DNA of 64,000 bases from Symbiodinium natans. Taxonomy: Eukaryota; Sar; Dinophyceae; Suessiales; Symbiodiniaceae. The notes beneath the pieces are model-generated. The model saw nothing but the letters and a program-made list of their open reading frames with translations, was not told the DNA's origin and did no database searches. Below are positions 62,434 through 64,000 of the stretch, one piece after another. The translations under genes were made by a program, and so were the position numbers. The stretch spans positions 107,501 to 171,500 of the forward strand of contig CAJNDS010001258.1 in assembly GCA_905221605.1 (NCBI GenBank), read 5' to 3'. Position 1 is the first letter of the stretch; each line of letters starts with the position of its first letter.

Positions 62434-62530
62434 GGTTTAGGGAGCCTGTAGAATCATTCCTCCAAAGGGCTCCGCCACCATCTTGGGCAAGAGCCGCTGG
62501 GCGAACCAGAAGCCTTGGGTTTCGTGGACT
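57943..62530 (-). CDS. Short-chain dehydrogenase/reductase gene, at least 4 dispersed exons (partial)
   Basis: NAD(P)-dependent oxidoreductase of the classical SDR fold. Exons in order on the minus strand: A 62530-62471 (GFWFAQRLLPKMVAE, the helix before strand 5); B 62212-62175 (QRGAVLFMSSVMG, strand 5 with the catalytic Ser motif); C 60848 to about 60790 (FLGSARLADYCSSK, with the catalytic Y-x-x-x-K); D about 58027-57943 (ESLRLELRARGLHGVGISAA then TPAEF, the LR-x-EL helix and the strand leading to the substrate loop). A to B joins as GCGGA|GC...GAG|GCAG and B to C as ATGG|GC...GAG|GCTT; both are GC-AG, keep frame and give normal SDR spacing (PKM-4-RGA, SSVMG-9-Y-x-x-x-K). The C to D junction is less certain: the spacing between K and ESLR comes out slightly off. 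The TGxxxGxG nucleotide-binding exon is not in the window, so the gene is N-terminally incomplete or starts beyond it. Introns hold TTTAGGG and TTGAGGG arrays. Substrate unknown. Confidence 0.7.
58327..58403. repeat. 77-bp imperfect palindrome
   Basis: AGTAACCT and AGGTTACT at the ends, with TTAAAGGTTAACCTTTGG and AAAGGTTAAAGG inside. Possibly another small inverted-repeat element. Confidence 0.4.
59030..59480 (-). other. Unique segment inside the SDR gene region
   Basis: No arrays. A minus frame reads ETPGGGFDGGQIASLDLKFL and continues about 35 codons; another frame reads SGFVNNDEDKLYQFGSLCSA just upstream. They are in different frames and neither fits an SDR. Possibly part of an unrelated inserted or nested sequence. 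Confidence 0.3.
59893..59990. mobile_element. Inverted-repeat element, family 2
   Basis: 98 bp: GGGATGTTCCCCCTTATACT at the left and AGTACAAGGGGGAACACCC at the right. A TTTAGGG array abuts its left end. Confidence 0.8.
60336..60520. repeat. TTTAGGG array
   Basis: About 26 units, in the intron between SDR exons C and D. Confidence 0.97.
60526..60635 (-). CDS. Candidate exon with stop, inside the SDR region
   Basis: LDLEGGLMIQVPSEERSFST then TTVVVEVLEGFEFVLK and TAG. It lies between SDR exons C and D but does not resemble SDR sequence, so it is either from another transcript or chance. Confidence 0.28.
60790..60848 (-). CDS. SDR exon C (YxxxK catalytic motif)
   Basis: Reads FLGSARLADYCSSKQ and stays open a few codons further. 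The spacing from SSVMG in exon B to Y-C-S-S-K is what SDRs need. The acceptor GGCCGAG is clear. The donor is ambiguous (a GC after AAGCA near 60802, another at CTTG, or one near 60790), so the end is approximate. Confidence 0.65.
60905..61075. repeat. TTTAGGG/CTTAGGG array
   Basis: About 24 units with several CTTAGGG, in the intron between SDR exons B and C. Confidence 0.96.
61078..61500. other. AT-rich array-free segment
   Basis: Composition differs sharply from its surroundings. It is full of AATAA, ATAATG and TAATAG words, probably a decayed trinucleotide-type repeat. A 61-codon plus-strand frame (61,170-61,355) begins here but has no recognisable features. Confidence 0.5.
62175..62212 (-). 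CDS. SDR exon B (catalytic serine motif)
   Basis: A 38-nt exon. With the split codon from exon A it reads EQRGAVLFMSSVMG, the G-A-x-x-x-x-SS-x-x-G signature of SDR strand 5, whose second Ser is catalytic in the family. Acceptor CCCGAG, donor GC. Confidence 0.7.
62330..62440. repeat. TTCAGGG then TTGAGGG variant array
   Basis: Three TTCAGGG units then about 13 TTGAGGG units, in the intron between SDR exons A and B. Confidence 0.95.
62471..62530 (-). CDS. SDR exon A
   Basis: A 60-nt exon reading VHETQGFWFAQRLLPKMVAE, preceded by CTGATCAG (acceptor) and followed by a GC donor. It corresponds to the N-x-x-G-x-F/W...LLPxM helix of classical SDRs. The TTTAGGG array on its 5' side starts about 30 bp away. 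Confidence 0.65.
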
Positions 62531-62562
62531 CTGATCAGGGGACCCCAGAACTTTTGGGGTTT

Positions 62563-62812
62563 AGGGTTTAGGGTTCAGGGTTCAGGGTTTAGGGTTTAGG
62601 GTTTAGGGTTCAGGGTTCAGGGTTCAGGGTTCAGGGTTCAGGGTTCAGGGTTTAGGGTTTAGGGTTTAGGGTTTAGGGTTTAGGGTTTAGGGTTTAGGGT
62701 TTAGGGTTTAGGGGTGAGGGTTTAGGGTTTAGGGTTTAGGGTTTAGGGTTTAGGGTTTAGGGTTTAGGGTTTAGGGTTTAGGGTTTAGGGTTTAGGGTTT
62801 AGGGTTTAGGGC
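62563..62812. repeat. TTTAGGG array with TTCAGGG block
   Basis: About 35 units; eight TTCAGGG units sit at 62,573-62,650. Confidence 0.97.
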
Positions 62813-62819
62813 CACCCCA

Positions 62820-63420
62820 CGATCGTACCCGGCACGAACAGCCAAAAATCATAACCTAATTTTCTCAACATGTTTTCTGTTTTCCCCCACCCCACCCTCG
62901 AACCACTCAAGAAGGGGCTTTCGGTTCAAAAATAACCCCCAAAAACCAACCTTAGAAAGCGTAACCAATCATGCGAACGAATCCACCCAGAAAGCCAGTA
63001 CATTTTCTATCTTATGGACATGACCCCGCGTTCCAGGATTCATTCGTTTTCTTGGTTGGTTTCGTTCATTGCATTCATGTCGTGCACTTATTCACTCCGT
63101 TCATGCGTTTACTCATTCACTTAATCTCTTCACCTTTAGTATGAAAATAGCGCACGAATGACAAGAACGCACCCTTGACCGCCCAGAAGTTAACATGGGA
63201 TTCGTTCGTTTCACAGGCTCATTCATGCTTCTAGACCCAAGAGTCCCTATTAAAAATCATGAGTTCTTTTCTGGGCTTTTGGCTGGTTATGACTTCACAT
63301 CTTGGTTGGCTTCCTAAGGGCGTATCCTGCTAAATGAGCTCTCAGAAGTGATGCATGAACAGAGTGCACAATGTGAACAGCGAAAACCCCAATAAAATAA
63401 GCCTTTTGGGGGGTTGCATT
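62820..63420. other. Array-free segment with TTCATTC words
   Basis: No telomere-type repeat. GTTCATTC/CATTCATT words recur at 63,035-63,235 as a degenerate short repeat. I see no coding exon, including no TGxxxGxG exon for the SDR. Confidence 0.5.
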
Positions 63421-63459
63421 ATGATGGGAACCCTGCAGGGGGGCCGGGGGGGGGGGAAC

Positions 63460-63842
63460 CCCGTGGCCATTGGCAAGCCATTAACTGTGAACAATGGCAA
63501 ACAAAAACCGTGGCCATCGGCACAAAAATCAGCAAGTTCGGCGAAAAACTCGTGGACATTGGCACAAAACCCGTGGCCATTGGCAAAAAAGCCGCGGCTA
63601 TTGAACAACCCGTACACATTGGCAGAAAACCCGTGGCCAAAACCCGTGGATATTGGCAAAGGAACCGTGGCCATTGGCCAAAAAACCGCGGACATTGACA
63701 AGTCCGCCAATGGACACGCTTTTTTTGCCAATGGCCACGGTTTGTTTGCCAATGGCCACGGTTTGTTTGCCAATGGCCACGGCTTTTGCCAATGGCCACG
63801 TTTTGTTTGCCAATGGCAATGGTTTTTTGCCAATGTCCACGG
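63460..63842. repeat. About 20-bp satellite CCGTGGCCATTGGCAAA in inverted arms
   Basis: Left arm 63,460-63,705 has units like CCGTGGCCATTGGCAAAAA with variants (GTGGACATTGGC). Right arm 63,715-63,842 has TTTGCCAATGGCCACGG. Third example in the window of a tandem array whose orientation flips once. Open frames here are repeat artefacts. Confidence 0.9.
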
Positions 63843-64000
63843 CCCCCATTAAGGTTTAAATATAAATATGAAAGAGAGGGTGTAGAGCTTGGGGCCCAAA
63901 ACTCTCTTGTGGAACATTCCCTTGAGTCAGATTTGGATCCCCCCCCCTACAACCCCTAAATCCCTGAACCCCTAAGCCCCGAAACCCCTATGCCCCAAAA

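Overview
The window looks like nuclear DNA of a dinoflagellate (or a close alveolate relative). The plant/alveolate telomere unit TTTAGGG/CCCTAAA is scattered through all 64 kb in more than 60 arrays of both orientations. The genes I can parse have very short exons, and seven of the eight introns whose donor I can place start with GC instead of GT. Every gene I can support lies on the minus strand, as expected for the one-way gene blocks of dinoflagellates. There is no bacterial gene layout. The species call is inference; another organism with TTTAGGG telomeres cannot be excluded from the sequence alone.

Genes. (1) 47,492-48,925, minus: a nearly complete ferroportin-like iron exporter in two exons with a 75-nt GC-AG intron. 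(2) About 57.9-62.5 kb, minus: at least four small exons of a short-chain dehydrogenase/reductase (SDR) lie kilobases apart between telomere-type arrays and join in frame through GC-AG junctions; the N-terminal nucleotide-binding exon is not seen. (3) 0.45-9.66 kb and 36.49-44.75 kb are two collinear, diverged copies of one unidentified multi-exon gene. Matched exons keep frame, phase and splice sites, and their length differences are multiples of three. (4) 25,963-26,312, minus: a frameshifted piece of a cytosine-5 DNA methyltransferase. (5) 54.4-55.1 kb, minus: a 231-codon open frame of unknown function in a telomere-free island that also holds a 480-bp tandem duplication. (6) Most segments between arrays at 10-17, 20.8-25.7, 27-35.5 and 45-57 kb hold 20-60 codon open stretches on the minus strand. 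They are listed as candidate exons with modest confidence, because short open frames are common by chance in GC-rich DNA.

Repeats. Besides exact TTTAGGG arrays there are locally uniform variants (CTTAGGG, TTCAGGG, TTGAGGG, TTTTAGGG, CTTTAGGG and several 8- and 9-mers), microsatellites, three inverted tandem arrays (8-bp unit at 20.2 kb, 21-bp at 24.2 kb, about 20-bp at 63.6 kb), a 100-N assembly gap at 24,620-24,719, and several families of short terminal-inverted-repeat elements. Three of those elements carry telomere-type repeats inside them. One, with 13-bp inverted ends, sits cleanly inside an exon of gene copy B, and removing it restores the exon of copy A.

Layout: 0-9.7 kb gene copy A; 10-17.5 kb candidate exons and elements; 17.8-20.7 kb complex tandem repeats; 20.8-26.3 kb candidate multi-exon gene(s), gap and methyltransferase fragment; 27-35.5 kb dense candidate exons; 35.8-36.1 kb CT microsatellite; 36.4-44.8 kb gene copy B; 45-52.5 kb candidate exons around the ferroportin gene; 52.6-55.2 kb telomere-free island; 55.2-62.6 kb SDR gene and arrays; 62.8-64 kb array-free DNA with an inverted satellite. 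The unusual feature as a whole is that tiny protein-coding exons are embedded in introns built largely from telomere-type repeats.
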